Positions 12,201 through 27,500 of a DNA stretch of 64,000 nt are shown one piece after another. The notes below the pieces were generated by a model. The model did not search any database, was not told where the DNA came from, and worked only from the letters and a program-made list of their open reading frames with translations. How positions within the stretch are numbered: position 1 is the stretch's first letter; the number at the start of each line of letters is the position of its first letter. The position numbers and the translations under genes were made by a program. Source of the stretch: Montifringilla adamsi (taxonomy: Eukaryota > Chordata > Aves > Passeriformes > Passeridae); assembly GCA_017590115.1 (NCBI GenBank), contig JAGGNK010013558.1, positions 16,944,574-17,008,573 on the forward strand, written 5' to 3'.

Positions 12201-15200
12201 ACATGTCAATATATATGTAGAGACAATATGTGGGATTTTTTAATATGTCACTGTCTTTTATGGAGAACATCTGCTCTGAAATTGTTACAACAATATGCAG
12301 TGATGCTTATTTAAAATGTGTTCTAGTAGTTACTGTGTATCCAGGCAGTTTAATAAACCAGTAAAAGATTTCAAATATAGTTGAATAGCCTACCCAGTTA
12401 ATGATACTTAGTGTTTGGAGTTTCATCAATCTTAACATGTCACATATTATAGACTATAATTGTGTGACCTTTTCCTTAAATTTTCATAGCAAAGGACTAT
12501 GACAAAGCCATTAGCTTTGGAGTCTTGAATCTGAAAAATTCATAATATAGATAACATAAATGCAAGGCTTGCGTGTGTGTGTTAAAATAGTAAATGGGTT
12601 AAAGTAGCACAGGCATACTTTGTACTGTGTTGGCATAGTTTTCCCCTTCAGATGGTAGTTTGGAATGTGAAGCCTCTTCCTATATGTGCTGGAGCAGAGC
12701 TAAACTCTAATGTCACTTACAGGAGAAATTTAATACAAGCAGCTTGTGCAGAACTGACCTGCTGCCATGGTAGCATGTAATATATTTAGCATGCATGTGT
12801 CTAGTAACCATGTGATCTTATACAAGTGAATAAAACAGAGAAGCTCTCAAAAGTTAACATTTCTCTGAATGTTTTCAGAGTTCTGTTCATTAAATAAAAT
12901 GTTATCAAACTATTTAAAGAGACTCAGTTTATAACTGGGATGTAACCAGCTCAGAATTTGGAATGCTGCAGCAATGTCTCTGCATATCAGTGTGAGAGAG
13001 ATAGAATTCCAAAGTAATTAGATTTTTCTAATCCACATAATTTTTGGAGTGTTTTATTTGGTTTTTTTTTTTTGGCTGTTACTGTTCAGTTTTCTGCTGC
13101 AATGATGACCAAAGATTAAATTTTAAATGAAATCTGAAAATAGCAGTCTGATCTTCAGGTACTTACTCTTTAAGAAAATCCACAATTGTAAATTTTGGCA
13201 GTGCTGTGATATTGTCAGACTGCCTTGGTATCATCTGTGCTTAAAAGCTAAAGTGTCACTTATGTGCCTTCTGCAGATTTACCAGGACACCATTTGGGAG
13301 ATGATAAGCAGGGAAGAGTGGCACACATAAGTCCTCTATCAAGACAACATTAAAAAGTGGATAATCTCTTTAATGGAATATAATCTCGCTTATGCAAAAT
13401 CCTAATAAAATTTAGTATTTTCCCTGATGATTTGTTGCAGAAAGTGTGATGTTGATGTTGGTTTACAGTTTAGGGGTTTTTGATGTCTTGTGCTGAGCAG
13501 AGAGTGAGGTGATTTGCTCATCATCCCCTGTTTTGTTGCACAATCCCATTTTCCCTGTGGTAGCAGCATGTCTCTTGCACAGCAGCTGTGGGACCAGGTG
13601 AGCAGAAATGTCCTGGGGTGGATCCAAGCAGCAGAGTGGAGCTTTAATACTGAATGTGGACATGATTTCTACTAACACATGGCTCAAAGATTTCCTTAGT
13701 CTCAGGCTTGCATGATTGTGTTCCTTAAGCTGGAGGATTCAAGTGGGTTCTGAATGGTTTGGGAGCTCCTTTCCTTCCCAGGTTGGGTGGCCCCACGTCC
13801 TGCCAGTGAGGCTTGCCTGAAAGCAGAGGAGTGAAGGATTCCACCTTCCCCAGCTGTGATTTTAACATACCTCTTCTAACTATCATCTTTTTCCATGTCT
13901 TTCTGTTGAGAAGTCCATGTAGGCACTTTCTTCAGAGTAATTGGTTGTTGGATTTTGGGTTTTTATTGTATTGTAGATGCACTGTCATTATGGACCAGTG
14001 AACTCCTTCAAAGATTGAAGATAATTTCTTTTGATTTCTGTAGCTTTGGTAGATACTGCGTTTGCAGAAGAATTGCAAGGAAGCACAGTAGATTTTATGT
14101 ACTTTAAGGATGCACATAGTAAAGTAGCATTAAAATGTCTTAAACATAGTAGAGAACTGAAATTGTAAAATTTATTCCAGAAAGCATCCGTTATGTACCT
14201 TAGCATATATCCTGTTTCTAGCCCTGGAGGGTGTAGTTGTGTTGGAAGCTATGGTGGGTCTTTCTAAGTGGTTAAAAATATCAATAATGTTCCTGCACAA
14301 GCTCCTGAGTTAATGCCATATGAAAACAACAAGGTCCCTTTAGAGTTCCCTTTTTTTTTTTCCATAGCAACCTGGATCTGAGACACTGCAGAACCAGCAG
14401 TGCAAACTCAGACCTCTAGCAAAAGCTGCAGCATCTTTCTAATGGGTTAGTGTTATTGACAAACATTTCTTTGGTTTCATGATATACTTTCCCTTTCCCC
14501 ATGGCTGTTCTAAATAATTTTTTTACAAGAACTAAGTCTTGTGCTTAATTGATTTAATTTTCAGAAGGCCAAAGAATATCATGTGCATCCTTGAAAGACC
14601 TTCCCTTAAGGTGAAATCCTCAAAAGTGGATGAAAATCAGTTTCTTTTTAATGCCTGCTTGAATCTACTAAATTGAAAACTCCAGGTTTGTGTCTTTGTT
14701 CTGTGCTATGTGGCATCAAATTAGATAAAATGTCACAGACAAACTTATTGTTAATTCTTTCTGCTGCTGTCCTCTGTCACACTTCTGCTTTTGAGGACCT
14801 GCTCTTCCCTTTACTGCCTTTCTTCCAGCTGTGCATGGTGAGCATTTTCCCTGAAGGAACTGGACTCGTTCAAAAAAGAACGCAAGAGCATCACTCCTCT
14901 GTATGGGAATTTTAATGGGATATTACCATCCTCTTCAGGAATATTGTGGCTTCTCTTCCACCTAGGCAAGGACACCTCTTTGACTGAGAGGAAATTTTTG
15001 AATCAGAGAATTCACTAAATGCACTAAATAATTCTTCCTTTCCATGCCCAAGCTGACATCTTGCAGCTAATGCAGATGGAAAGATTTGGCAGCAGTAGGG
15101 TGTGAGAGCAGAAGTCTTGGTTTACTCTGTTTAAACCAAAGCTCAGTGCTGCTTTAAATGCTGTTATTCCTGTGCAATGGATCTGGTTCATGCATGCAGA

Positions 15201-18200
15201 TCTCTTCCCGAACTGTGCAGTGATGGTGGCCTTAAGATTTTATGTGGTGCCGTTTCTGTTGTGGAATACTAAAGGGTTTGTGTTATTTTGGGTAAGTGAA
15301 GCTTACAAAGGGGAGTGCCTTCCACCTCTAAAGGCTTGCTGAGGTTGTTAATCAGATATTACCATCAAAATGAAGTACATTCAGTAGTAGACAAAGAGGA
15401 AGGAAACCTACCAGAAGCTAGAAGGAAGAATCTCCACAAGTGTTGGTTGATGTAACATGTTAAGAGTGGTGTCTGCTTGAAGTACAGGGTAAGCTTGTTT
15501 TGATTCCTATCTTCCTTTGAAAGTAGGCAAATGTTTATAGTGTGGAGGATGTCTCCACCCCTCCCTCTGTGAAGCTGTGTGCTGGAGAAAATGATGACAC
15601 TGGATGTTGGTGAATTCTTACAAATCTAAACATAGCCCATAATCATAGGTGTGTCTGTGCAGGGGTAAAAGTGTATGAGCTCCAGATAAAATCATAAGAT
15701 CGAGTTTTGAGAACTAGGTCCAACTCAGTGCTCAGCCTTCTGGGTTATACTAAGAAGTCTTTGTTTCAAATCTCAGTTTAAAAATCTGTTAACTTGGCAG
15801 CAGGATGGAGTCTGCTAAAAAACCAACTAGCAATCTGTAGTTCGTCTGAATGCAGGGAGTGAATTGCTGGAAAGATCCCTTTCTCCCAGTGGGAAGACAG
15901 AATTTTGTAGTCACAGTGTTTTGTTTTCAATTTTCTTTAAGCAAGTCTGAATGCATTTCCTTGCAGCTTCTGTAATCCTGCCTCAAAGTAGAGGATATGA
16001 GGTGAGAATTGAGGGAAAAGTAGAACTTAGTCATCAATGCAGTTTCCTAATTAAAATCCACTTCACTAATTCCAATTCTCATGAGCTGTCAGGAGTATCT
16101 TGTATTTTGGCATATGGCTGTTCCAGTGTTTGCTCTGAGTTGGCTGTTCAGTTTTTATTAAACAACGTGTGGCCTCATGTGCAAGACTTGCAAAGCATCA
16201 CCAAAGAGCAGGACAGGATGGAACTGGATGCTGGAAGTTTCTTGCAGTAGGATTTGTAGCCAGTTAAAACTTTGCTTTGTATCTGTGCTGTAGTGAGGAG
16301 ATTCAGGTTCTCTGGGTGGTGTAGAAAAGCAGGTATGTTCAAAGCTACACCAGCACTGGAGGGGAAAACACATTTTCAATACAGGCCAGAGCAGCAATAA
16401 GGGAGCTGAAGAGGCCCTGGGTGTGCTGTCCCTTGCAGGCTGGGTCTTTGCTGAGGCAGGTGAAATTGGAGAGCAGAGCACTGCTATCTGCTGTTTGCCA
16501 GCTTGCTGTCAATATTTATTGCTTCAGCTGCTGCAAGGCCTTCAGTCAGCATGTGAAAGAGAAATGCTTTAATGTCCTGAAGGCCCAGAGTACTCAACAA
16601 TGAAGTTTTTTTTAAGAGGAATTAGGGTTTCTTGCAGGTGCAGGAATGCTTCTCAGCAGGCTCTTGAAAGCTGTGTATAAACGGTGTCAGTTTGCTGTGG
16701 TTTACTTTTTGTCCATATAACTCCATTTAATCATGTTTGCAGGTTTGTTACGTAGAATGAGTAAAATGAGATAATGCAAAATAATTAAGTTAGCATCTGA
16801 TTCTAGTATACAGAATCCACTTTAATAAGTGTATTTAATATCTGATATCTGAGTGTTTTTTCCCCCCAGATAAAGAAGTACATAGGGATTTTCAGAAAGA
16901 CAAAATTCCTTATCTTATGAGAAAAGAACAGAAAAGATTGCAGGTGCTTTCATGTGTGCTCTGATGATTCGGGTAGATAAATGAAAATAATTTCTGTGTC
17001 TAAATAAGTTTGTCACTTCACATGAGGAGTTCAACACGAGCTCATTTGTCCCAGCTCATGAGTTGACTGAGGTGAGTGAACTTACATATTGCACACTTTG
17101 AGCTACCAGGGCTACAGGCAGCATCCAGGTTTTATGGTGGAATGCAACTGCTCTTAACCACAATACACCTTCAAGAAGTCATTCACAACTAACTGCTTTG
17201 TATTTGCTTTGCAATTCAAATAAGGCTCCTAAAGGCTCTTAGCTAGGATTCTGTCAGGGATGAAGAAGACAGCTTGGATGGAATGGACCCAAGCAGTGTG
17301 TGGAAATATGCACTGTGCTGTGTATGTTCCCAAGCAGGTTTAAATCAGTGATTCCATGATTAAGTGCTGAGATGTCCACTCTGTCTAATAATGCAAGAGA
17401 TCATGCACTCTTCTCTTCTGACATGGTTCAGGGCTGCTTCTTGGTGTTGAATCAGATATTTGAATACGTGTTGCTATCTAGCACTTGAATCACATAGCTT
17501 TGCTGTGAAGCACTAATGTTACTTAGGGTCAAACAACTTAATTTTTCCATTTGCAGCAATTGTCAAGAAAGAGCAGATGGTAAAATCTAATTATTTCACC
17601 TGTCTTGCAGGTAATAACACGTAACTGAGTTACTGTAGCAGCCTGAATTTCAATTTCTCAACTAAACCATATTAACGAACTGTGTGTGCTAGTTTCTTGT
17701 TAAGGACATGATAGTTTTGAAGTATCTGAAGAGTCAATGTTCTATTATCAGTGTAGTTAAATTGACATTTTTGCAAGAGAATCCAAGTGGCTGAGTTAAT
17801 CTTAATGGTGTAAGAGTGCCCAGACTACCAGACATCTCCTGCCAAGAAAGAAAAATATTTATAAACAGAATATATTTTGAATAATATTCTTGGTTAAAAT
17901 GGAGTTTACTCCACAGTAAGTTTAGGTGTTGGGGTATGGATCCTAATGTACTAAACTTCTGGTTTTAATGGCTTGCCCTGTACTTAATTAGGACAGTCTT
18001 AGCTCGTGATTGATTTTAAGAATATGGATATCCAAATGGAGGGCAGTAACACTGTTAGGATGAAGTACTTGTACTTAGATCAATAAAATGTTTTGGGCTG
18101 TAAGGAATTTCACTCTAGGTTGCTTTTAAAAGTGGCTGCTGACATTGGAGAAGTCATGGGAGTCAGGCAGTTTCTTGCCTGTGGTGCCCAGCACCATTTT

Positions 18201-18522
18201 CCTCAGTTCCTTGATGCTGTCTAAGTTCTCTCTGTACATAAACCTTTTGCAGATTATCACAGTTGAGGTGTAGCTGAGTGGATTCATCTCACTTGTATGT
18301 TGTTGCATTATTTGCTACCTGTCTGCCTTGGATTCTGAAATGTTTAGATTACAAAGAAACTGTCTCCATGCGTGTCTGGAGAGGACATGCTCTGTGATCT
18401 GCTGTAGCTCCCCCATCAACAACAACTGTGATTTATTTTTATTTAAATATGATGGGACTATTTGCTTAAAACAGTGCAGAGACAGAAATAATCCTTTGAA
18501 ATGTGATTTTAATATCTTAGCA

Positions 18523-18553
18523 ATACTAAGTATATATAGTATATACTTAGTAT
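18523..18553. repeat. Perfect 14-bp inverted repeat, 3-nt loop
   Basis: ATACTAAGTATATA at 18523-18536 and its exact reverse complement at 18540-18553 flank TAG. After one mismatch (18522/18554) two more base pairs form (18520-18521 with 18555-18556). AT-rich hairpin or cruciform candidate; no sign of transposon ends. Confidence 0.6.
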
Positions 18554-21500
18554 AGCTTTTAAAAATTTTTATTTAGAAATTTGAACTGGTGGTGTATCTG
18601 AATTTTAAAAGCAGAGATTGATTTTTGAACAAAGACTGTGGCAGCCACAGAGTAAGAAACTTGCCACTAATCTTTGTTAGAAACACGTAGGCGTCTTTAT
18701 GGTTTGCTGAGTGTCTTTCTGAGGCATGCAGGCTGCTTGAAGCATTATGTTGTCGTGTCTGTCTGGTTTATAATTGTTGCACTTCAACAATATGACTGCA
18801 TGCTGTCATTTAATCAGACATCGAATAAATTATCAAGAAAGCTTTCCGGATAATTGTTCAGTGATTTAAAGCTTCTTATAGATCATTGATGTGTGTTCTC
18901 TCTTGTATTTCTACTTGGGTTTCCTGTCCTATTTCCTTTGAAGGGGGGGGTACCTGTGACATGCAATCCTTGGGAAGACTGGAAGTGTGTAGTTGCTAAG
19001 AAAGAGAAATGGTCTGGAGACTGCCTGTCACAGCAGGTAAAAAAAGCCCTAGCAAAAAACCAACACAGATGGGAGTTGTGCAAGAAGCTTGGAGCCTGTG
19101 GCTTGTGCAGAGCATGAAGAGCAGCTGATCTATAACATCAGGAAGAGGCAGATAACTGAGGATGAGCCAAACCTTGGGGAAGATGTTTCCCAAGTACAGA
19201 ACGGGAGCGTACAGCGCTCTGCGTCACAAAGCCAATGTTGACTGAAGCCAACTTGGAAGCCAGAACCCATCTTGCAAGGGCACAGTGTGCAAGGAAGAAT
19301 CTTGTTTATAATCCTTCTATTTTCCATTCTCTCATCTACTCACATTTGTCCCTTGCTGGGAACTTCAATACGATCTGGCTTTGTTAGGTTTGAAGCCTGA
19401 CTTGAGGAAGCTCTCTGTAGGATATAAGGTATAAGCAAAGCCACGGAATGCTGTGGCTGCCTTTGGATCCCATTACATTCCTGGAGTCAGCTGTAAATGT
19501 TTTTGATTGCTGTAATGTTTGTTCAGGAACATGTGTTGAAGTGGCTGTCCTGCTGTTTGTTGTATTACCTCAACAGTTTGTACTTTGCAGGCACAGGGGA
19601 CAGTTCCCCCTTCGTAAAAGGTAACAAAGAATTACTAGAAGTTTACTCACTACTTAGTGTTCACACGTCATGGAGTTCTAGAACTCTTGCTGCATGTCCA
19701 AAAAATCAGTTCATTGAAGTACCAAATTGGTACAATTTTTTACAATAGGGAAAATTTGTGTTAAATAAGATTATCTCATAATTGATGTTCTGGGTTTTTT
19801 TTTTTTTTGTTGTTTTTTTTTCCCAGTAGAAGAAAGTAAAAGACAGACAGAAATGCCTTTTATTTACACCTTTTTTAAGCGAGAAATCTGCTGTGGTTTC
19901 TGCTCTACCTTGGGAAAACTGTACCAGTTATGCACCAGTCAGTTTGAATGTACTGAGCACAGACACTGCTTTACCTGACTGCAGAATTGCTGCTTTGGCA
20001 TTTGCTACAAGGAAAGTGAAGTGCAGCCTGCAGAATTTGAATGCAATTTTAAAGAGAATATTTGAAGGATAAGAGTAATAGATCTCATAACATTGCCCTA
20101 CAGTATGTGCTGTGTTCTGAGTATTTTTTCTGTCTGTCTTAATTTCTATACATTTCAAGTCTTATGTCAGGATGTTGCTTGGTTTAGCTCAGTTGGCACC
20201 TTGTTTAATTTTGAATGCATGTTCAGTTCTTCACATGTAGGTTATTGGTTGAGATTCTAAATGGTTGTAAAATAGTGTTCCCCTTCCAAAACATGCACAC
20301 AAAAAGCTTCAGTACTCCTCAGAAGGGATGATCTACTTAAATCATGTTCTCAGAGACAAAAGGAAGAACAGTGCTCTGTGTGGGTAGGGATTTCTATATA
20401 GAAATGCCAGGAACCTGAATTTAAGTTTAGTTTGACATATTGTTGCTTATGTTTAAAATGCTCCACCCGCTGAATTCAGCCTGCATGACCATGTTAAAAA
20501 ACGGAACAGAGCAAACCTTTAAATTAATTATCTACAAAAGGAGGAAAACGATTAGTGACCATACAGACAAACAAACAAAAAAAAAAAAGTGATGCTGCTT
20601 ATCTAGAATTTCACAGAAATCTGACCAGGTGAATCTAGGACTTTGCAGCTGAATTCTGTTCCAGGAACTGTGAAACATGTCCTGTCTGTGTACAGTGAGT
20701 ATCTCTGGGGATGGCAATGCTTTGTGTGCTCTGCTGATTGCAGTAGAGATAAACAGAGATGTGACAAGTGGGGCAGAGCCATTGTGAGAACTCGGAGATA
20801 ATGAGCTACACCTTTGCCAGATGCATGTTGCTATGCAAAATAAGATTATCTGTATTCTCTGATCTATTGATAAAGTTAAATTGAGATGGGAGAAGTAATG
20901 AGCCAAGGTAGCAGTAATTAAAGCTTGAGTGTCACTGCTGTAACTGATGAAATACGAAGACTTCTGGAAAGAGATTTCATAATATTTTTTCTTAAAGCCA
21001 TGACTTAACGGTATGTTAAGTGTTATCTAAAGATGCATCAGTGAGCCTGAAGAAGATTAATGGAGTATAAAGATGTTGCAAAACCAGAAAGTTCCATTCT
21101 GGTTGGTAAATATATTAATAGGAAACTGAACAGTACTGTATATGTATTTTATTCTCTCTTATTGTAAGATGAATAAAAATATGAGAATTGATCTTGTAAT
21201 TGATCACACTGTTAGTTATTTGTTGTTTAGTTAATGACCAGTGCTATGTGAAGGTGTCTTGTTCAGCTGACTCATTATTAGGCTGCTTTTAAACCATGAA
21301 ATTTATTTTCCCTGCTGAGAAGAGCAGCAAGGTTTTGGTGATCCCCAATCCAAGACAAATCTAAAAAATACATTTCACAGGGTTTTGTCTCCTGTACAAA
21401 GGAGTGCTGTTTTGTGGCAGCTTTTTCTTGTGGGTCCAGTGGTGTATAATTTAAAGCCATCTCTGGCAGATGTGTCCTTATCAGCATTTTGGAAGGTTCC

Positions 21501-24500
21501 TCTGGTGGCTCCCTTCGTTTGAGCCCAAGAGGAGTTGTAATAACACAAATGTGGCTCTGTGCCATTTTTTGGCCACATGGTAGTTAAGTTCCACAGCCAT
21601 TACAAATTCCTGATAAGAGTGAGGCAAATGCTTTTGATCTTGAAAAACATTTAATGTGTTTTATATGTGTATTTTGCTTCAGGAAAGAAACCTTCCTTCT
21701 GTGGCTTATAATGTACAGATGTCTGTGGGGTTAAAAGCTGGGTTTAAATGCTTTGAGTTGCACTTTGAGCTTGTCATTGTGAAAGCTGTCAAACATCAGT
21801 TTTACACTAGTTAAATACCTGCAAATGCTCTTCTGTTATGGAGCAATCATATCCAAGCTTAAGTTTAGGTTTCTGCATCTAGTTCATTAATTTTCCAACA
21901 GCTATAAATGGAAAAAAAGGGGAGAATTTATCTGATCAAAAGTTCTAAAATTGTGATCAAACTGACACAGTTGTTGTAAAAGCTCTGGTTCATTCACTAG
22001 GAAATCAGCCCTTTTGGCCTCAGCTTTTACATATTGGGGTTTGTTTTGTTAACAGTGTTCCGAATCATCTTTGTTTGTGGCTATTTTTGTATACCGTGGA
22101 AAAGGCACTTCTTTCAGCAAATTACATGATAAATTAGGAGCAAGTTTCTTGAGAAACTCTCTGGAGCATGTTTTCCAGACAGCTATTCAGTCATGCAGTT
22201 ATTTTCTTAATCTGTTTGTAGAAGTCTGGCAGCAGAATTCTTGTGATTACTTAATATTTTATATTCTGCTTGTATCTAAAATTGGATTTTAATCCAGTAT
22301 TGAAAGTTTAGTTCTCTTTGTGGTCTTTCTCCACTGTTAGCTCAGCAGTTTCCAATTTTCTAACTATGTTCTAATGTATTTTTGAGAATGCAAGGATAAA
22401 TTAATTTAGAAAATACCAAAGTTATGGATGGGAATAATAAAATAGAATTTAGTGTTACTTGAAAAGATGTAGTAAATATAGCTTGATAATGGCTGCTTTG
22501 GTTCTAGTGAGTATAAATTGTAAATACTCAGAATAGGGTGATAGAGGTTTTTTGGACTGGAGAGTAGGCCAAGAAAAAGTGTATAGTCAGAATATTGAGT
22601 ATTATTAAATCTTAACCCATTTAATTGAAAGTTACTAACCAGAGCAGAATTCCTGGCTGTCCCTGATCCTGGACAAGGCCACATTTGTCACATTGTCTAG
22701 GAGTGCATGTGCTGTCACAGGTGATGCTGATAGTTCTGGAAAACTGGTCCGTCAGGTCAGGAAAATGTAACTTGAAAGTGCATTCTAGGAGTAATAAAAC
22801 TTGTTTTTAAAACAGCCATTTGAATCTTAGTTCATTTTTGATACAGTTCAGACTTCTGTAATTCTGTGTGCAAGAAAATGGAGTTCTTCCACTTCATGTT
22901 AGGCAGGACTGAGCGCGTGGAGGAAATGGCAGAAAGGGCCTTTTCCAGAAACTGTAGATTTAAGTAGGACTTGTAAGGATATTTTTTGAAAATACTTCAT
23001 GGTCTTTTCTAATGCCTTCAAAACATAATTTGAAAAGCTCTGTTACTTACAAACTAGGAGCTCAAAAATAGATTTTGGTGTGGAAGCTGAGGACCGTGTT
23101 TAGCTGCAAAACTCCACAAATCTTAAAAGTACAATTTATTTAAATTGTCTTGTACCAGAGATGTGTGTTATTCTTCCCAGCTGAAAGAAACAAGTATTTT
23201 ATGATGCATAAAACCAGAATATCAATAAAGAATTGTTTATGGCTTCCTGTTTTTTACATTGTCTCACTTAAAAAAAAAAAAGTAATTTTGGCTAAGGGTT
23301 ATATTATTGTTTTATAACAATGCTTGTGTATCACTTGGTGGCAGAGGACCTTGAAGCTGTGAGGCCACTCTCATTTACTGTGAGGCTCTGCTTGGATGGA
23401 GAAGAATGGCTTCTAAACTCAGGATGGAAAAAAGATTTATTTCCTAAGATTGTGGTGCAGCAAGTAGGGAGAGAGAAATGACAGCATGTACCCTTGTTTT
23501 GGAATGGGAGCCATGTGATTGTTTAACAATTGTATCTGACATTACTACAGCAATGTATGGTGACAGGGCTATAGAAGTGGGGCCGGAGGAAACTGCTTTG
23601 GTTCTGGTTTTGCACACCTCTGCAAAAACCCCAGCGAGGATCTGAGTGTGCTCTCTGTTAAGTGCAGACATAAAGGTATGTAAAAATCCCTTTGCTGGGA
23701 ATTTTAATTTTCAAATTTAGCTTCCAGGTGGTAGCAGTGAGTTTTGGAGCAGGGCTGGTGGAATGTCTAGAGCACAGAGATGACATCCTGTGGACCTCCA
23801 CGTGTGAGTGCAGTCATATCTGAGTGGACATATTTTGTGTAATTAGTATGGGATTTAGAAAAAAAGATGTTTGCAGTTGTGTACTTACTTTATATGGTTT
23901 GCATCTCTTTGAAGTTCTGAAGAAGAAAATGTTCTTCTTTCTCACTTCTGGACAGTGAAATGGAGTCTGAGAATCATGTTTGGCTGTGTTCTACACAGCC
24001 CTTTAACCTTTAGATAAATTATTTTGGTGAGGACATTCTTTGACTCCTTTTTTTTCCCTAGCTACTTCTACTCAGCACAGGGAGAGAGGACACTGACATT
24101 TGTCCATTATTAATACTGTGGAAAAATGAGATACTCTGTGTTATCTGCCTTGTGGGTGTGCAACAGCCAACACGTGCTGGGGCTCATCTCTGTGTTGCTG
24201 TGAATGGGAATTTTTATATTCTGCTGATGTGAGTGTGCAAAATGTCAGAATTACCAGCAACTCTGCAGTTCAGCTGTGATCAGTCTGTGCTCACCAGTTC
24301 ATGCTGAGGGGCCGTATCTACAAAAATATCTGCACAGGCTCCTTTAAGACTAGAAAAAGACCTATTAATCTTGGTTCAGTAAAAATTACTCTCTGCTATT
24401 TAGTAAGCCAGAGCCAAGGCTTGTGTAAGATGCATCTCTGCAGATCTGTGTTTTCATGCAAATGATCTGACGTCAGGACACTCATTCCTTTGTGTGCATT

Positions 24501-27500
24501 GCAGTAAATGAGCCGTGAGGAGACGGGGACTGTCAGATGTAACCTGTAACCATGGTGGTGAAATGCAAGTTTCAAGAAAACAGAGTCAGAGGGAAATAAA
24601 AGGAAATTAAATGGAAGGAGTATGATTCTGACACAGTTTTTCCTAACCTGTTCTGCCAGGAGGCTTCCAGACCTTGTGCAGTTTTGCACAGATATAATGT
24701 GTTTCCACTGAACCCTTGAAAGAATCTTTTTAAATAGGTCAAATACAGTTTCCTTGCTTTAAAGTTACATCTCTCTCAACAATCTGTGAAACTGAAAGCA
24801 ATCTTGACAACAAACTCAGATGATCTATCCTGAGGATGTGCAGTTGTGAGGGTGTTTCTACATGTGGTTCTGTTGTCTGTCAGTAATTATGTTCTGTTTT
24901 CACATGTTTTGGGGAAAGGAATAAATTCAGAAAATTTGGAATAATTTACTTTTAAACAAATAGGCTATTACCTGGACAAGACAAATATAATTTTTCTTGC
25001 CTTTATTGCAAGCTGACATTATTTTCTGTTTGAAGCTTATCATGAAGCATGTGGGATTTTTTTCCTCCTTTTTCTCTTCTTACTCTAATTATTTTGTTTA
25101 ATAGATGCCTGAAGATGCCTTCTTTAAGACAAACTTATTTTTGCTTCTGTGTGCCCATGCAAGTAATGTGAAGCAGATTTGGTGGCTGTGATTGGTATTC
25201 TATCACTTAAGGAAGTAGAACTTCACCTTCATCAAGGTTACTTTGTGTTAGTTTCATATTTAGTCTCAGATGTAAATATGCTTTCATCTTCATATGTATA
25301 TCAGCAGGTTTGCCTTTATTTGGGCAAAAGTTGATAATCTAGATGAAATGGCTTTGTGAATTAAGGACTTCACCTAATATATGTTTGTAATGCAGCTGTG
25401 ATTTAGCAAAATGAAAACTTTGTTAGTTACATTTCTGATGGAACCCGATCTTGGACCCAGTTTGATATCTTATCTTACACAGTTTTGTTGCTAGTCAGGA
25501 TAGAAAATAAAACCACATGTGACATAATCAAGGATGAGTAAAAGGAGAGGTCATTCTTCTCATTAGAAATGTAAGGTGCTTTTGTCACTTGCCATTGGCA
25601 TGTTCTGAGCATGCATGGAAAATGCCTTTTTACTGCACAGTTTTCTCTGATTTTGCAGCTGTGTTAAGGTCCTTTCTGCCCTGAGCTCAAGCCAAACTTC
25701 TGTTTCAGTTCTGAGCTTTGAAAATCACCTTGAGTGGGACTTCAGAATGACAGGGATTCTGCATCCCGGAGCTGGGCTGCTTTTGGAAAACGCAATTCCA
25801 GGGGAGGTTCTGGTGTCCATAGCAACCTGTGGGAGAGGGAGGAGAGCCCGGCCCCGGGCTGGGCACACATGCAGATAGGAATTGGGAATTTCTAAGTGAT
25901 GCAAGTGTTGGAGGTTGAAGAACGTCTGAGATGAGAGGGAACAGTGAACTCTGATAAATGGGAATAGCTTGAGGTTTTTATGCCGTATAGAGCATAAGCA
26001 TTGTACAAGACCTGAAATGACACCCCAAAGCTGGAACAGAGTGTTGGTGAAAATGACTGTTTCCCATTTCCCTTTGTGTGACAGTGCGCAGAGCAGATAA
26101 CAGTGTTTCCCTGCTACTGTGCCTTCCATTAGCTCATACAAAACATTTGTGCATCTCTTATTTTGTGTTCTTTAGTATATATATTGTATAATCTCCCATC
26201 ATATTTATCTTCCTCTCTCTCCCTTTTCCCCAGAGTTCCTTATTTTATTCACTGCAGAGACTTGCTTTTGAGTATGTGTTGCAGGAGGCAGAGAGACTCC
26301 AGAAGTTCCTGAATCAGAAAACACTTAATATGTGGTTTATATTTTTATTATTCTGTTCCTGTGTTCTTCCTTGACCATCCTAGTGATATCTGCTAGTAGC
26401 CACAGATAAAATGCTGCACCAGGTGGATCTTTGGCCTCGTGTGGTGGCCATTTCTGTGTACTGGTGGTGATGGGGAAGGGGTTTAAAAGCAGAGGAAGGT
26501 CTCTGATAATTCTGTATTCAGAGAACTGTTCCCGTAATACATGAGAGGTTTAAAAAATGAAGCCACACATGAAGGAGAAAACAAATTAAGAGGTGGTTAG
26601 AGATCCTTTGATTAGGTATGTTCCAAGGGATGCAACCAGATTTTTCCAGAACTAAATTTAATGTGTGATCATAGCATGAGCTGAGAAATTTTTTTTAAAC
26701 AAAAGTGGGATAAATCGATATGCCAACTGTTGTTTCCCTGGAAGATATTCCCTGGGTGCTGTTGGTTGTATAGAGGCTGCTTCATCTGGTCTTCAGTGTC
26801 TATTAATTACCTTCTTAGCAGCACCTTGGTAGAAATTTTTTTTCATGAGGAAAACAAAAGCAGTGCAGTGTTGATGGATGTTTTCAAATGCTTGGCTTTA
26901 TAGACAGTGTTTAGTGCATATCCTTTAACCAGTGGACATCATACTGTGTAAGTGTTGTTTTAATTTAAATTTCATTAAATAGTATTTCTAAATACTCTTG
27001 GGTGTTTTGTGATTTTTTTTTTTAAAGCAGTCCTTTGTTGCTGTCTGGTAAATAGAAAATGACATCCCTTCATTTTGTGATGTTCCTCCACCTCTGTTTT
27101 TTTCCTCCCAAGAACATCATGTCTGTTTCCTCGGTGTAAATTGAATGTATTGTGAAGTGTAGCCTGTGACTAATCGCCTCTTGCTGTCTCTGCTCATTAG
27201 CTGTCTGATGGTGATGTGGTTGCACCACTTTCTACACATGGCCTCAAGGATATGGCATGGTGACACCCAGATGAAAATATGCAAGGTTTTACTTCAGAAG
27301 ATGTTTTGGGTTGGGAAGTTAGAGAGGTTATCAGCTAATACTGGGGTTGGTTTTACCTCCTTGAATGAGTATTCGGTGATAATAAGATAAATAAATTGTA
27401 CCTAATTCATGTTTGTAAATTCTAGTATATCCTTCATGTTCTAGAAGCCATTTAATTTAATTTTTTCTCCAGTTTTCTTCAATTAATGCTGTCCTAGAAT

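Noticed and set aside
15690..15760. Possible old CR1-LINE fragment (ATAAGATCGAG ... GGTCCAACTCAG)
   Set aside because: Only loose resemblance to the usual avian CR1 3' region, without the typical terminal 8-bp repeats; not enough to call.
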